This document shows, in pieces, positions 26,802 through 35,174 of a DNA stretch of 64,000 nucleotides. This stretch comes from Dactylosporangium roseum. Lineage in GTDB: Bacteria; Actinomycetota; Actinomycetes; Mycobacteriales; Micromonosporaceae. Location: the NCBI RefSeq assembly GCF_025264685.1, contig NZ_CP073721.1, forward strand, positions 6,961,501 to 7,025,500, read 5' to 3'. The position numbers were made by a program, and so were the translations under genes. The notes beneath the pieces are model-generated. The model saw only the letters and a program-made list of their open reading frames with translations. It searched no databases and had not been told where the DNA came from. Position 1 is the first letter of the stretch. Every line of letters begins with the position of its first letter.

Positions 26802-28058
26802 ATGCGCCGACGCCTGATCGCCGCCGCGGCGACAGCACTGGCCGCGGTCGCGGTCGCCATCCCCGCCTCGGCGGCGTTGAACCACCCGGCGCCGGTGTCG
26901 ACGAACCCCGTCGACTTCACGCCGCACGTCCTCGACGGCGAGGTACGCGCCTTCGCTCTGGTCGGTGACACGGTCGTGGTCGGCGGCGACTTCCGGAACG
27001 TGGCCGACGCCACCCGGAAGACGCGGTACAAGCGGAGCAACCTCTTCGCGTATCGTGCCTCGACCGGCGAGATCCTGCCGTTCGCGCCGCAGGTCGACGA
27101 CGTGGTGCTGGCGCTGGCTCCCGGCCCGGACAACACGGTCTACGCCGGCGGCGCGTTCCGGCGGGTCGGCGGCGCGCCGCAGCGCGGCATCGCGCAGCTC
27201 AGCCTGGCCGACGGCAGCCGCGTGACCGCGTTCACCGGCACGATCAACTGGGGCGACGTCCGCAGCCTGATCGCCTTCGGGCCGTGGCTGTACGCGGCGG
27301 GCTCGTTCAGCCGGATCGGTACGCTCGACCGGGCCGGCCTGGCCCGCCTCAACGCGAGCACCGGGATCGCCGACCCCACGTTCGACCTCAAGCTGGCCGC
27401 GCCGCATCTCACGCGGGTCAAGCTCGAGGACCTGGCCCTGACCCCGGACGGCACCCGGCTGGGGGCGATCGGGGCCGTCGAGCAGGCCGGCGGGCAGTAC
27501 CGGGCCCAGGTCGTCATGGTCGACATCCCCGCCAACGCACCCGCGCGCCTGGCGGACTGGTACACGGACGCGTACACCAAACCGTGCCGGGCGGGCTTCG
27601 AGACGTACCTGCGCGGCATCGACTTCGACCCCACGGGCACGTACGCGACGATCGTCTCCACCGGCCGCAAGTGGGGCGAAAAGCTGATGTGCGACACCGC
27701 GGCACGGTTCGACCTGCGCGGGACGGGCATGCACCGGCCGCTGTGGATCAACTGGACCGGGGGCGACTCGCTGTACTCGGTGGCCGACACGGGCGCGGCG
27801 ATCTACGTCGGCGGCCACCAGCGCTGGATGGACAACCCGCAGGGCCGCGAGTCGGCCGGCCCGGGCGCGGTCGCCCGGCCGGGCATCGCGGCGATCAACC
27901 CGGTGACGGGCAAGGCCACGGACTGGAACCCGAAGCGCAACCCCCGGGGCGTCGGCGCGCGGGCACTGCTGGCCACGCCGCAGGGCCTGCTGGTCGGCTC
28001 GGACACGGACCGGATCGGCAACGAATATCACGGGCGCCTCGCGCTGCTGCCGATCTGA
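26802..28058 (+). CDS. Secreted beta-propeller-like protein
   Basis: The 418-residue protein has a signal peptide (MRRRLIAAAATALAAVAVA, cleavage probably after ASA near residue 24). It then carries repeats of the form VGGDFRNV, YAGGAFRRVGG, YAAGSFSRIG and YVGGHQRWM, typical of Kelch/NHL-type or delta-60-like propellers. Two Cys (TKPCRAG and KLMCDTA) could form a disulfide. It is therefore exported, with unknown ligand or activity. Start ATG 26802 follows AAGGAG by six bases. A perfect terminator hairpin follows the stop. Confidence 0.8.
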   Translation: MRRRLIAAAATALAAVAVAIPASAALNHPAPVSTNPVDFTPHVLDGEVRAFALVGDTVVVGGDFRNVADATRKTRYKRSNLFAYRASTGEILPFAPQVDDVVLALAPGPDNTVYAGGAFRRVGGAPQRGIAQLSLADGSRVTAFTGTINWGDVRSLIAFGPWLYAAGSFSRIGTLDRAGLARLNASTGIADPTFDLKLAAPHLTRVKLEDLALTPDGTRLGAIGAVEQAGGQYRAQVVMVDIPANAPARLADWYTDAYTKPCRAGFETYLRGIDFDPTGTYATIVSTGRKWGEKLMCDTAARFDLRGTGMHRPLWINWTGGDSLYSVADTGAAIYVGGHQRWMDNPQGRESAGPGAVARPGIAAINPVTGKATDWNPKRNPRGVGARALLATPQGLLVGSDTDRIGNEYHGRLALLPI

Positions 28059-28081
28059 CCCTGTGCACGGTTCCACGTCGC

Positions 28082-28109
28082 GCGGCCCCCGTCTCCGGAC
28101 GGGGGCCGC
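28082..28109 (+). terminator. Terminator hairpin after the propeller gene
   Basis: A perfect 12-bp stem (28082-28093 with 28098-28109) and TCCG loop lies 23 bp after the stop. Confidence 0.8.
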
Positions 28110-28133
28110 ACGCTTGTGCCGCACATGCGGAAC

Positions 28134-28157
28134 GGCCCCCGTCTGCTGACGAGGGCC
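28134..28157 (-). terminator. Hairpin downstream of tRNA-His
   Basis: A 10-bp stem with one mismatch (28134-28143 with 28148-28157) sits 9 bp beyond the encoded CCA of the tRNA on the minus strand. Confidence 0.55.
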
Positions 28158-28166
28158 GCTCTCGAA

Positions 28167-28243
28167 TGGGGTGACTGAAGGGATTTGAACCCTCGACACC
28201 CGGGACCACAACCCGGTGCTCTGCCAACTGAGCTACAGCCACC
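28167..28243 (-). tRNA. tRNA-His(GUG)
   Basis: The complement strand folds into a full cloverleaf. G-1 pairs with C73, the identity feature of tRNA-His. Acceptor GTGGCTG pairs with CAGTCAC, D-arm GCTC with GAGC, anticodon loop TTGTGGT gives anticodon GTG, and the T-arm is GAGGG/TTCAAAT/CCCTT. The CCA end is encoded. Confidence 0.95.
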
Positions 28244-28295
28244 ATGAACGTGCCCGCTAATAGTAGGGCATCGCCCCCGGGATCCGTCGACAGGG

Positions 28296-28934
28296 TTATG
28301 GCGCGTTCGTGTCACCTTCCCGGCGCAGCTCCGCTGCGATGACCTTCGCCGCCTCGACGTCCGGACCGGGCAGCGGCACGAACAGGGTCCGGCGGTAGTA
28401 CTCCAACTCGCGGATGCTCTCCCGGATGTCCGCCAGCGCGCGGTGCGCCAGGCCCTTGGCGGGCTGGCCGAAGTACACCCGCGGGTACCACCGGCGGCAC
28501 AGCTCCTTGATCGACGAGACGTCGATCATGCGGTAGTGCAGGTGGTTGTCGAGCCGGGGCATGTCCCGCGCCAGGAACCCGCGGTCGGTCGCGATGGAGT
28601 TGCCGCAGAGCGGGGCCGTACGCGGATCCGGGACGTGCTGGGTGATGTAGTCCATGATGAGGTCCTCCGCCTCGGGGACGGTCACGGACGACGCCCGCAC
28701 GGCCTCGGTGAGGCCGGATTTGCTGTGCATCTCGCGGACCACCTCCTGCATGCCGCCGAGCTGGGCCTCGTCGGCGTGGATGACCACATCGACACCCTCA
28801 CCGAGCACGTTGAGATCCGGATCGGTCACCAGCGCCGCGACCTCGATCAGCGCGTCCTTACCCAGATCGAGTCCCGTCATCTCACAGTCGATCCAGACCA
28901 AAAGATCACCCACACCAGACAGCCTAGTGTTCAT
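28296..28934 (-). CDS. orn: Oligoribonuclease
   Basis: The 212-residue 3'-5' exoribonuclease degrades 2-5 nt RNAs, including pGpG from cyclic di-GMP breakdown. The DEDDh exonuclease motifs are visible: WIDCEMTGLDL (Asp16, Glu18), GNSIATDRGFL, and HRALADIRESIREL with the final His/Asp. Length is slightly longer than E. coli Orn because of a C-terminal tail. It lies just upstream of tRNA-His on the same strand. Confidence 0.94.
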   Translation of the reverse strand: MNTRLSGVGDLLVWIDCEMTGLDLGKDALIEVAALVTDPDLNVLGEGVDVVIHADEAQLGGMQEVVREMHSKSGLTEAVRASSVTVPEAEDLIMDYITQHVPDPRTAPLCGNSIATDRGFLARDMPRLDNHLHYRMIDVSSIKELCRRWYPRVYFGQPAKGLAHRALADIRESIRELEYYRRTLFVPLPGPDVEAAKVIAAELRREGDTNAP

Positions 28935-29008
28935 CCGGCCGACTTCTCACTCCTTGATGTACGCAATCGCCCATAGCGCTCGTTGTCGTTGCCCGCCGCG
29001 CGCCCGAA

Positions 29009-29410
29009 GTGTCCTGTCCCGCGCGGGTGACCGCTCGTGCTCCCGCGCGTCTGATCGGCGCCACGCTGCTGGCGACGCTGGCCGGTGCCCTGGTTCCGGC
29101 CACTCCGGCCGCGGCGCACACGACGCTGCGGCAGAGTGACCCCGCCGCGAACTCGACCATGCCGGCGTTCCCGGAAGTGGTACGGCTCACGTTCACCGAC
29201 ACGCTGCAGCGCCTTCGGCGGTGCCGTCCCCGACCGCCCCGGCGGTCGGGCCGGGTTCACCGCCTGCCGTCCTCGCGGATCCGGCGTCGACGGCCGCCGC
29301 AGCGTCTTCGTCCGGCGGCGGACCGTGGTGGATGTGGCCGGGTTGTGACGGCTGTACCGCTGGTCGCTGCCGGCGGCGGTGTGGTCGTCCCCCTGACGTC
29401 TCAGCGGGTG
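29009..29410 (+). pseudogene. Decayed copC-like gene
   Basis: The first frame encodes a signal peptide ending in AAAHTTLRQSDPAANSTMP and the first CopC strands (FPEVVRLTFTDTL), including the copper-ligand His at the mature N-terminus. Near 29215 the reading breaks. The Ser/Ala/Pro linker (SSSGGGPWWMWP) then continues in a shifted frame, and a C-terminal hydrophobic anchor (VVTAVPLVAAGGGVVV) returns to the first frame. Most of the CopC domain is gone. An intact CopC-CopD fusion lies nearby at 31151-32860. The domain identity is from family knowledge. The frame breaks are visible. Confidence 0.6.
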
Positions 29411-31059
29411 CTGGAGGCTGCGGTGTCGCGGTCCCTGGACTCCTCGGACTCCTCGGACTCCTCGGACCGCTCGGATTCCCCGGACTCCTGGGATTTCTCC
29501 GGCTCCGCCACGGCGAGGGGCGCCCAGGTGAAGTGCAGCTCGATGGCGGGCATGGCCGGCAGCGGCGGCAGCTCGACCGGGCCGCGCTCGCCGAGGTCCA
29601 GCTCGGTGTCTTCGGGCACGGGGCGGTCCAGCTCGCTCTCGGGCAGGCTCGCCACGTCGACGTCCTCGTTCTCCGCGGCGGGCTTCCCCGGCGCGTCGGC
29701 CATGATAGCCGCCAGCGCACCGGCGAGCCTGGGGTTGGAAAGCGTGATCGGGGCCGCCGGCACCGGTTCGGTCGACGACTCATCATCGGCGTCAGCGTCG
29801 GCCGTGGCGGCCTCCCCGCCGACCGGCGCCTCGCCGGTGGCATCGGCCGTCCTGCCGGTGGCCCGAGCCTCGGTGTTCGCGGCGCCGGCCGCCTCGGCGG
29901 CGCCGCATGTCTCGCTGTTCGCGGCGCTGGCGGTCTGGTCGGCGACGCGCGCATCGATCCCGGCCTCCGCACCGGCCGACGCCTCGTCCGCCGCGCCGGC
30001 ACCGGCCACCGCCTCGGCACCCGTCGCGGTGCCACCCGCCACCTCGGCGCACGTCGCCGTCGCGGTACCGCCCGCCACCTCGGCGCACGTCGCGGTACCG
30101 CTCACCGCCTCGGCGCACGTCGCCGTCCCGGTGGCGCTTGCCGCCGCGATGTCGTCCGCCGGTCCGGTCACGGTCGGCGCCGACGCGGCCGCGACGGCCG
30201 TCGGGGACGGCTCGGTGTCCGCCGCGCCGGACTTCGCCGGCTTGTTGAACATCGCCGCCAGGGCATCCTTCGGCGCCGCCAGGTTGCGGCGCAGCGACGC
30301 GTGGGTCCGGGTGGCCGGCGTCGGCTGGGCCGGCAGCGCAGGCAGGGCCGGCGGCTCGGTCCGGCGGCGCTGCGGCCAGGCCAGCGTCAGCAGCGCGATC
30401 AGGAACAGAGCCACGCCCATCACGAGCAGCCCGGCCGTCGTCGGGCCCAGCCACACGGGAGCCAGCCGGGCGGTGAGCGCGGCGTCGACACCCGGCGTGC
30501 CGTCGGCGTTCATGACGACCAGCGACAGATGCCGGCCGCGCAGCGCCGACGGCGACCAGGAGAGCTCCGCGGCACCGTCGACCTGGCTGCTGCGCCCGAT
30601 CCAGAAGAGCTGACCGGCGGGGACCGGCAACGGCACGGCGGGGACGGCCGCGTCGGCCGGCGCCGGGCGGGCCGGGACGGCCGACGCCTCGACCGGCAGC
30701 GGGCCGCGCGCCAGGCGCACCCGGCTGATCCGCGACTGACCGAGCCCGTCCAGGTATTGGGCGACGTCCTCGTCCGGGCCCAGACCGATGAACAGGGGGC
30801 CGCCGGACCCACGCGCCGACAGGCTGAGCGTGGTCTGCCCACCCCGCGCGAACGGCGCGTCGGCCCGCAGCAGCGCGTCGACGTCGGGCACGACCACCGC
30901 ATGACCGTCCGAGTGGACGCGCTCCAGTCGTGCCGTGAACGTGTCGTCGGCGGCGCGATGCTCCATGGTCACCCAGAGTCCGCCACCGGCGAGCGCCAGC
31001 GGCACCGCGATGAGCAGCAGCAGCGCGCCGACACCTGCCCGAACCAGACGCACGACCAT
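29401..31059 (-). CDS. Membrane protein with long Ala/Thr-rich repeat region
   Basis: The 552-residue protein has an N-terminal membrane helix (about residues 5-27). An outside domain follows (TFTARLERVHSDGHAVVVPD, IGLGPDEDVAQYLDG, FWIGRSSQ) like a group of actinobacterial one-domain membrane proteins. A second helix lies near 205-228. A roughly 300-residue cytosolic tail is Ala/Glu/Thr-rich and contains repeats of the pattern GGTATCAEVA (several Cys), ending in Ser/Glu pairs. DNA repeats underlie the Cys-bearing units. ATG 31059 follows a purine-rich tract. It lies downstream of copCD on the same strand. Function unknown. Confidence 0.65.
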   Translation of the reverse strand: MVVRLVRAGVGALLLLIAVPLALAGGGLWVTMEHRAADDTFTARLERVHSDGHAVVVPDVDALLRADAPFARGGQTTLSLSARGSGGPLFIGLGPDEDVAQYLDGLGQSRISRVRLARGPLPVEASAVPARPAPADAAVPAVPLPVPAGQLFWIGRSSQVDGAAELSWSPSALRGRHLSLVVMNADGTPGVDAALTARLAPVWLGPTTAGLLVMGVALFLIALLTLAWPQRRRTEPPALPALPAQPTPATRTHASLRRNLAAPKDALAAMFNKPAKSGAADTEPSPTAVAAASAPTVTGPADDIAAASATGTATCAEAVSGTATCAEVAGGTATATCAEVAGGTATGAEAVAGAGAADEASAGAEAGIDARVADQTASAANSETCGAAEAAGAANTEARATGRTADATGEAPVGGEAATADADADDESSTEPVPAAPITLSNPRLAGALAAIMADAPGKPAAENEDVDVASLPESELDRPVPEDTELDLGERGPVELPPLPAMPAIELHFTWAPLAVAEPEKSQESGESERSEESEESEESRDRDTAASSTR

Positions 31060-31150
31060 TGGCAGCGGCCCCTTCCCCCCAGCGTTCTGGAGCCGACAAT
31101 ACCTGCGAAAACCCCGCGAAATGCCCAAAATCGCCGAGACCGGTCGCAGG

Positions 31151-32860
31151 TTATTTCACCGGCACCTGCGCCGTGACCGTCGACTGGTTCAGGTCGTCGA
31201 CACGCGCGGTGATCTTGATCTCCCACGTGCCGGGCGTCACGAACGACACCTGCCCGACGGCGTGGTCCTCCGAGATCGCCAGCGTCGGCACGACCAGCGG
31301 CTCGATCCCCTTCGAGGGCAGGGCCGCGGTCGCCTTCCACTCGACGACCTTGAGCGGTCCCGAGCCGTCGGGCTTGAGGGCGTACAGGTGGATCGAGTTC
31401 TGCCCGACGGTCGCGGGCGAGACGTCGACCTGGAGCTTCATGAGGTTGGTGCTCATCGTGCCGGTGAACGGCCCCGACGGCGTCCGGTCGGCCTGCGCGC
31501 TGCGCGCCGGCGTGGTCTGGACCAGCACCGACGTCACCGCGAGCACCACGACGGCGACGGCCACCTCGGTCAGGACGGTGCGCCGGAGCAGGCGGCGGTC
31601 ACCCCCGCCCACCGCGGGCGCGGCCCCGTCGGCCTCGTCCTCCGCACCGTCCTCGTCCGCCCGCTCCGCGGCGACGGGGACGAAGCGGCGGTTGGTCAGT
31701 TGCCGCGAGTACGCCGCGACCGCGAGGACGACGGCGAGCAGCGCGACCTTCGTGATGACGAGGCGGCCGTACGTGGTGCCGGTCAACGCGTCGATCGTGC
31801 CGATCTCCACGAGCGCCTGCGCGGTGCCGGCGAGCACCAGCACGGTGATCGCGAACAGCGCCCAGCCGGACCAGACCGGCACGATCGCGGTCAGTTCACG
31901 GGTGTTCGCCTGGCGGAGGAGAAACCCGAAGAGCATGACCAGCCCGCCCAGCCAGACGGACATCGCCGCCAGGTGGGCGACGTCGGCGACGACGGTCAGC
32001 GTCGGCACCGGCGAGGCGCTCGGATGCCCGGAGATGGGCCAGGTGGCCAGGCCGACGATGCCGAGGATCACCAGCAGCGTCTGGTCGACCTTGCCGGCCC
32101 GCCCGGCGACCAGCGGTCGCAGCAGGAGGGCCGCGGCGACGACGACGGCGAACCGGATCAGGTGGGCGGCGCCGAACGGCGTGCCCAGAACCTCTCGCGC
32201 GGCGGCGGACGAGACGTCGAAGACGGACGTGCCGGCGGTGTACGGGATCTGGAGGTACAACTCCAGGATCGTGCTCAACGCGAGCAGGCCGGCGCCGACC
32301 AGGGCGACCCGGCCGGGCTGCCGGCCGGAGAGCCGGCGGGGCCAGAGGGCGAACAGGATCAGGGCCGGGCCGATGAACAGCACGAGGCCAGCGAACCCGA
32401 GGAAGCGCGCGACCGACATGGCGTTCTTGACCACGCCGTCGGTCTGGACCGTCGCGGCGCCGTCGTCGCTGGGTGTCGCGGACACCTCGCCGTAGGAGAA
32501 GCTGTAGCCACCGCTGATCGGATGACTGTCGGCCGAGATGACCCGGTAGCTGACGAGATATGTGCCCTTCGGCCCGCCCGGCTCGAGCGGGATGACCAGC
32601 TCGGTGTCGCGGGCGACCGGCTTGCCGGTGTCGGCGCGGCTGCCGTCCGGCCCGATGACCCTGATCTTGTCCGGGACGATGCGCACGGACTCGCTGAAGG
32701 TCAGCGTGACCTCGCCCGGCAACTGGTCGAGCACGGTGCCGGCGACAGGGGCCGTCTTGACCAGCGTCGCGTGCGCGCTGGCGGGCGCGGCGGGCAGCAC
32801 CAGGATGAACAACGCCCCGAGAAGCATCGCCAGGGAGATGGACCATCTACGTCGGGTCAT
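31151..32860 (-). CDS. Copper import/resistance CopC-CopD fusion (YcnJ-like)
   Basis: The 569-residue membrane protein starts with a signal peptide and a CopC domain whose mature N-terminus is AHATLVKT. The His there and the His in VISADSHPISGGY are the usual Cu(II) ligands. Eight or so membrane helices form the CopD domain (from about residue 150), with conserved His in SGHPSASP and DVAHLAAMSVWLGG. A C-terminal periplasmic-type domain (about 465-569) follows. Such fusions bring copper across the membrane. Start ATG 32860 looks normal. The gene is followed after about 90 bp by the repeat-tail membrane protein. Confidence 0.88.
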   Translation of the reverse strand: MTRRRWSISLAMLLGALFILVLPAAPASAHATLVKTAPVAGTVLDQLPGEVTLTFSESVRIVPDKIRVIGPDGSRADTGKPVARDTELVIPLEPGGPKGTYLVSYRVISADSHPISGGYSFSYGEVSATPSDDGAATVQTDGVVKNAMSVARFLGFAGLVLFIGPALILFALWPRRLSGRQPGRVALVGAGLLALSTILELYLQIPYTAGTSVFDVSSAAAREVLGTPFGAAHLIRFAVVVAAALLLRPLVAGRAGKVDQTLLVILGIVGLATWPISGHPSASPVPTLTVVADVAHLAAMSVWLGGLVMLFGFLLRQANTRELTAIVPVWSGWALFAITVLVLAGTAQALVEIGTIDALTGTTYGRLVITKVALLAVVLAVAAYSRQLTNRRFVPVAAERADEDGAEDEADGAAPAVGGGDRRLLRRTVLTEVAVAVVVLAVTSVLVQTTPARSAQADRTPSGPFTGTMSTNLMKLQVDVSPATVGQNSIHLYALKPDGSGPLKVVEWKATAALPSKGIEPLVVPTLAISEDHAVGQVSFVTPGTWEIKITARVDDLNQSTVTAQVPVK

Positions 32861-33000
32861 GCGTTCATGATTTCGCGCCGATCATCTGCGGATAGTCGGG
32901 GGTCGGTCCCGGAAAGTTCCCCTGACGCACCGTCAATTCGCCATGGACGCACCGCTATGGGCCCCCTCGTCCCGAACCCCCACGCGATAGAGTCCACAGC

Positions 33001-33474
33001 ATGACCACGACGCGCCTGGAGCCGGGTGACACCGCCCCCGAGTTCACGCTGCAGACGGACCGCGACGAGCCGTTGTCGCTCGCCGACCTTCGCGGCCGCA
33101 AGGTCGTTCTGTATGCCTACCCGGCGGCGATGACCCCCGGCTGCACCAAGCAGGCGTGCGATTTCCGTGACAACCTTGCGTCGCTGAAGGCCGCCGGCTA
33201 CGAGATCGTGGGCATCTCCCCCGACTCGCCGGCGAAGCTGGCACAGTTCCGCGAGCGCGAGGCGATCACCTTCCCGCTCGTCTCCGACCCCGACCGTTCG
33301 GTGCTGCGGGCCTACGGGGCCTATGGCGAGAAGCAGAACTACGGCCGCACGATCCTGGGCGTGATCCGCTCGACCTTCGTGATCGACGAGAAGGGCCACA
33401 TCGAGCGCGCCCTCTACAACGTCAAGGCGACGGGACACGTGGCGAAGCTCCGCCGTGACCTCGGCCTCGACTGA
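33001..33474 (+). CDS. bcp: Thiol peroxidase, Bcp/PrxQ type
   Basis: The 157-residue peroxiredoxin reduces hydroperoxides with thioredoxin. The peroxidatic Cys48 lies in TPGCTKQACDFRD, with resolving Cys53 five residues on, the one-helix arrangement of PrxQ enzymes. The N-terminal GDTAPEFTL and the C-terminal STFVIDEKGHI blocks are typical. Cytosolic. It is divergent from copCD and precedes the unusual tRNA by 214 bp. Confidence 0.93.
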   Translation: MTTTRLEPGDTAPEFTLQTDRDEPLSLADLRGRKVVLYAYPAAMTPGCTKQACDFRDNLASLKAAGYEIVGISPDSPAKLAQFREREAITFPLVSDPDRSVLRAYGAYGEKQNYGRTILGVIRSTFVIDEKGHIERALYNVKATGHVAKLRRDLGLD

Positions 33475-33688
33475 CCCGGGCGGGTCGCGGGCCGACGCAA
33501 GATCGGCGTCAAACACACAGGTAACGCGCTCGAAACGGTTTGCGGCCCGTGGCATTCCCGCGCGGTACGTCTCCGGCTACGTGCACCCGAAGGTCGAGAC
33601 GGAGGTCGGCGAGGCGGTCGCGGGCAGAGCCGCGCCTGGGTGGCGGAGTGGTGCGGGCAACGGGTCGGTACAGTGTGTCTCGGTTGCT

Positions 33689-33761
33689 GGGGCCGTAGCC
33701 CAATGGCAGAGGCACACGGTTTAGGTCCGTGCCAGTGTGAGTTCGACTCTCACCGGCCCCA
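33689..33761 (+). tRNA. Unusual type-I tRNA with UAG (Leu-type) anticodon
   Basis: The 73-nt sequence folds as a standard class I cloverleaf: acceptor GGGGCCG/CGGCCCC (7 pairs), a 3-pair D stem GCC/GGC, anticodon stem CACGG/CCGTG with loop TTTAGGT (anticodon TAG), a 5-nt variable loop, T-arm GTGAG/TTCGACT/CTCAC, and discriminator A. CCA is not encoded. The anticodon reads the Leu codon CUA, but bacterial tRNA-Leu normally has a long variable arm that is missing here. It may be charged with something else or used outside translation. Confidence 0.85.
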
Positions 33762-33811
33762 CAGATATTGGCTGTATTTTCGGCGTCGCCCGCTCGTAAC
33801 TCAGCCGCATC

Positions 33812-34504
33812 ATGACGAAGCTGAATCAGATCATCGCGGTCGAGAAGGGCGTGAAGTCCCGCACGTATCGGCCCAAGGACGAGGAAGGCGAGCAGCTCCC
33901 GCCGGAGTCGACCCGCGTGCAGGTGAAGGCCGAGGAGGTCATGCGCCAGACGGCGACCATCCTGACCCGGCTGTTCGACGTCACCGCCACGAAGGACTGG
34001 ACCAACTGCGTCGCCCGTGCCGACGTGATCGTCGACGGCGAGCCGCTGCTGCGTGACGTGCCGGTCTCCTACCTGCTGTTCCTCGAGAAGCAGTTGGTCG
34101 ACCTGCTGACGTTCGTGCGCAAGCTGCCGATCCTCGACGCCGCCGAGGCGTGGGTGTACGACGCCTCCGCGGACTGCTACGCCACCGAGCCGACCCAGAC
34201 CACGCGCACGAAGAAGATCCCGCGGAACCACGTCAAGGCCGAGGCGACCGAGAGGCACCGCAGCCTCATCCGCACCGCAGCCTCATGTGCATCGCGATCC
34301 CACGGGCATCGCGATCCCACGGGCATCGCGGTCCCACGGGCATCGCGGTCCCACGGGCATCGCGGTCCCACGGGCATCGCGGTCCCACGGGCATCGCGGT
34401 CCCACGGGCATCGCGGTCCCACGGGCATCGCGGTCAGCGCGACGGCGCCCGCACCCGTCCGACCGCCGCGATGGCGTCCTCGGGTTCATCGACACTCACC
34501 GTGA
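33812..34504 (+). pseudogene. Truncated conserved protein gene running into a tandem repeat
   Basis: The first about 148 codons encode a conserved-looking protein (MTKLNQIIAVEKGVKSRTY, RLFDVTATKDWTNCVARADV, VSYLLFLEKQLVDLLTFVRK, RTKKIPRNHVKAEATE). From memory, full-length actinobacterial homologues (DUF7873-like, unsure) carry an extra segment after residue 18 and a further 80 or so residues after the KAEAT block. Here the frame instead enters a 17-bp repeat at 34290 and reads a meaningless periodic tail. I therefore treat it as truncated, possibly still producing the N-terminal part. It starts 51 bp after the odd tRNA. Confidence 0.55.
34290..34435. repeat. 17-bp tandem repeat, eight full copies
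   Basis: The unit CATCGCGGTCCCACGGG is repeated eight times, with a final 10-bp partial copy. The first two copies have A for G at position 8. The period is not a multiple of three, so three copies encode a 17-residue repeat and all frames stay open. It lies between two convergent genes and ends at the stop codon of the downstream minus-strand gene. Confidence 0.9.
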
Positions 34505-34970
34505 ATTGCCGCCCACCGAAGTCGAACACCAGCGCCGGCCCGGACCGCACGATCACGGACCGCCCGAGCCCGGGGACCCAGGTCCACCCCCATCGCTGCC
34601 CGAGGCTGGACTGCACGTCGATCGCACGCAACTCCCCCACCATCCGCAGCGGCACGGCGATCGGCGGCATCGGCAGCAGCCCATGGCGGATCCGCACGTT
34701 GTACATGCTGATCTCCACCCCGACGTGCGCCATCGCCGCGGCCCAGACCAACGCCGCAAGCCCGGCTATGAACAGCAAGGCGGTCAACGCGAGCCACTTG
34801 GTCTGCTCGAACGGCCGCTCCGGCGCGGCTAGGTATCCGGCGACGAAGCACACGACGGCAACCCCGAGCCCGGCACTCGTCCGGCGATATCCGATGGCCC
34901 GCCCGGACCACAGCAGAAACGACACGCGCGTTGTTCTACCAGAGCAACCACCGGTGTCGCTGCTGTCCAT
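34434..34970 (-). CDS. Membrane protein with PH-like domain
   Basis: The 178-residue protein has two helices (about residues 31-52 and 60-82) and a C-terminal domain (VRIRHGLLPMPPIAVPLRMV, WGWTWVPGLGRSVIVRSGPAL, TVSVDEPEDAIAAV) with the strand pattern of bacterial PH-like/DUF3093-type domains. It is probably an inner-membrane protein. The start is uncertain: ATG 34970 is used, with GTG 34925 as alternative. Its stop lies inside the edge of the 17-bp repeat, so the final residues may be repeat-derived. Function unknown. Confidence 0.65.
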   Translation of the reverse strand: MDSSDTGGCSGRTTRVSFLLWSGRAIGYRRTSAGLGVAVVCFVAGYLAAPERPFEQTKWLALTALLFIAGLAALVWAAAMAHVGVEISMYNVRIRHGLLPMPPIAVPLRMVGELRAIDVQSSLGQRWGWTWVPGLGRSVIVRSGPALVFDFGGRQFTVSVDEPEDAIAAVGRVRAPSR

Positions 34971-35174
34971 TCCGTGACCGTCCACACTGTTCAATCTCTC
35001 ACCCCCTGCGACCGGCTCATACTCCACGCCGACCCCCCGACTGCCGGATTCTGGTCAGTTCACGGAGGCCTTCGTTCATCCCGCGCTGGCGCCATCGGCG
35101 TCATGTCCGTGCCCAGCAGCGCTCGGCCGGACCTCATCCGGCGTGACCGTGCCCGCGGCGGCACGGCCAGCCTG

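Noticed and set aside
29221..31176. 651-codon plus-strand frame
   Set aside because: Antisense to the repeat-tail membrane protein. Only its first about 60 codons are of interest, as the shifted linker of the copC remnant.
33689..33761. Ordinary tRNA-Leu
   Set aside because: The anticodon fits Leu, but the long variable arm is missing, so a routine label would hide the oddity.
34290..34435. CRISPR array
   Set aside because: The 17-bp units are directly adjacent with no spacers, and no cas genes are present.
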